DNA of 64,000 nt from NCBI GenBank assembly GCA_026413225.1, contig CM048553.1, positions 20,584,501 through 20,648,500 of the forward strand. The letters run 5' to 3'. Position numbers and translations under genes: made by a program. Within the stretch, counting starts at the first letter, position 1. Every line of letters begins with the position of its first letter. The notes beneath the pieces are model-generated. The model was not told the DNA's origin, did not search any database, and saw only the letters and a list, made by a program, of their open reading frames with translations. The stretch is from Otis tarda (lineage: Eukaryota; Chordata; Aves; Otidiformes; Otididae). Shown here in pieces: positions 62,901 to 64,000 of the stretch.

Positions 62901-64000
62901 GAGCCTTTTCAAGGCTGCAAAAGTAGAAATGGGAGTAACTTGTAAGAGATATTTTTTTTTCTGTGGATTATTTTTAACCAAGATCATTTAGTGAGCTTCT
63001 TTACTGTGTGACTGCTAACTGCTCTGTTTGTCCATCTGCAAGGATGTGATAAATGTCAACAGAGGAGGAAAAATGTTAGGGGAATGGGAAGGCAAAAATC
63101 CCTTAAGAGCTCCCTAAGCCAGATTTGCTATAAAGTCAGTACATCACAAAATTAGTCTTATATTGTAAATTTCAGTAAGTTAAAAATGAAAAGAATTTTG
63201 AAAATGTATAAATTCCATTTATAAACTGGACCTGATTGATAAGCTGAATTATTTTCTTCTGTTGTTGATAGGTCCAGAATATGGTGTCCTTGTCTGAAGT
63301 GAGTCAAGTACCGGGAATGGAAGTTTATTGTACACAGACATGCATGGCATCATCCAAACTTGCAAGGTGCTGAAAGACTGCCATTGGAAGCTGTTTTGAT
63401 GACTTTTCTGATTTGTATTCCCATGTTGTCTTTCATCCAGGAAAAAGGAAGGATCTTTTCTACTTTCAAGCAGCTGATGGAGCGTGCAGGGCTGGAGTGT
63501 CTAAACTTAGTCAACATTCTTTTCACCTGGTTTAGGGAATACCTAAGGCTGCTAGTTGTCTGCCTGAAGTTCAAAGAGTAAGGAAGATATTTTCATGAGG
63601 GAAAAGATATCCATACTTAATTTTGAAAGGTTAACAACTCTGGTGGAGCAAGAAAATGACCTGGCACTGCATATGCTGAGGATTACCCTTTTCAAAACCC
63701 ATCTGTGAGAACAAACCAAGTGTGACGTGCTGAACTCAATCCCATCTGCCTCAGGGATTAAGGTGGGAAGAAGTGAAATACACCCATACACTTGTCGGTG
63801 CACAGTGAGTTTATGTGTCTGGCTCCCATCAGTCCTGTTCCACACACACTGCATAGGGTGATGACCAGGGTGGTGATGACCTTTGCTTTAGCACGTGCAT
63901 AGTAAGTCTGAGACATTGCACAATGACTAACTCACTGTCTAGCCATTGTTCTTGCACATATATTTCAGTCTTGGAAATCCCAGACAGAAATATGAACCCC
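56995..64000. other. Unique AT-rich non-coding DNA, no gene recognised
   Basis: No recognisable gene or repeat family in about 7 kb. The longest unexplained frame of the window is here: 191 codons on the minus strand (62412-62987), with no recognisable domain. An exon-like stretch with acceptor and GTAAGG donor lies at 63441-63577. Homopolymers include T15 at 59544-59558 and T19 at 62242-62260, the longest in the window. A sequence starting 'tgtggtttagcc' near 58009 briefly resembles the complement of an LTR end but does not continue as one. Confidence 0.55.
62242..62260. repeat. Poly-T run, 19 bases
   Basis: Uninterrupted T19 between 'ttggtg' and 'acaatttg'. No adjacent retroposed sequence is evident on the minus strand, so I do not read it as the poly(A) tail of a processed pseudogene. 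Confidence 0.8.

Noticed and set aside
1..64000. CRISPR arrays, prokaryotic operons, phage or toxin systems
   Set aside because: No regular spacer-repeat structure, ribosome-binding-site-led gene chains or prokaryotic coding density; the repeats identify an avian nuclear genome.

Overview
This window reads as ordinary non-coding DNA from a bird nuclear genome, intergenic or deep intronic. The evidence is four CR1 LINE copies with the avian-type 3' end (tandem ATTCTRTG octamers after a conserved 'ggttggactagatgacc' block), plus four long terminal repeats (LTRs) of the TGTCCTGGTTTCAGC / TGTTCTGGTT kind scattered through bird genomes. The LTR families look more like those of Neoaves than of chicken, but that is a weak inference. 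Base composition is AT-rich and CpG-poor outside the LTRs. I recognise no host protein-coding exon, rRNA, functional tRNA, CRISPR array or prokaryotic feature.

Layout: 1-6643, unique AT-rich DNA; 6644-6776, CR1 3' tail (+); 6777-17453, unique DNA; 17459-18589, CpG-rich 1131-bp solo LTR in minus orientation with a perfect 5-bp target-site duplication (GTGAG) and an internal minisatellite; 18595-22095, unique DNA with a possible decayed coding stretch near 20.3-20.9 kb; 22101-22792, second solo LTR (+) with a perfect 5-bp duplication (CACTC); 22798-36774, unique DNA with a strong G-quadruplex motif at 24.3 kb and several perfect hairpins; 36775-37135, CR1 3' end (-), beside an AT-rich direct repeat; about 41636-41740, worn CR1 tail (+); 44954 to about 45260, degraded LTR (+) related to the one at 22.1 kb; 55683-56994, the longest CR1 copy (-), interrupted at 56045-56368 by a CpG-rich 324-bp alpharetrovirus-like solo LTR with a near-perfect 6-bp duplication; 56995-64000, unique DNA.

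The window is best read as a record of transposition. Old CR1 insertions came first. Endogenous retrovirus insertions followed, and at least three of those collapsed to solo LTRs. Most open reading frames here are chance openings or antisense readings of these repeats. I found no convincing new biological system. The most informative items are the nested LTR-in-CR1 structure, the two LTRs with exact duplications, the long TATA-to-poly(A) distance in the minus-strand LTR, and a few unexplained ORF or exon-like stretches that would need comparative or RNA data.
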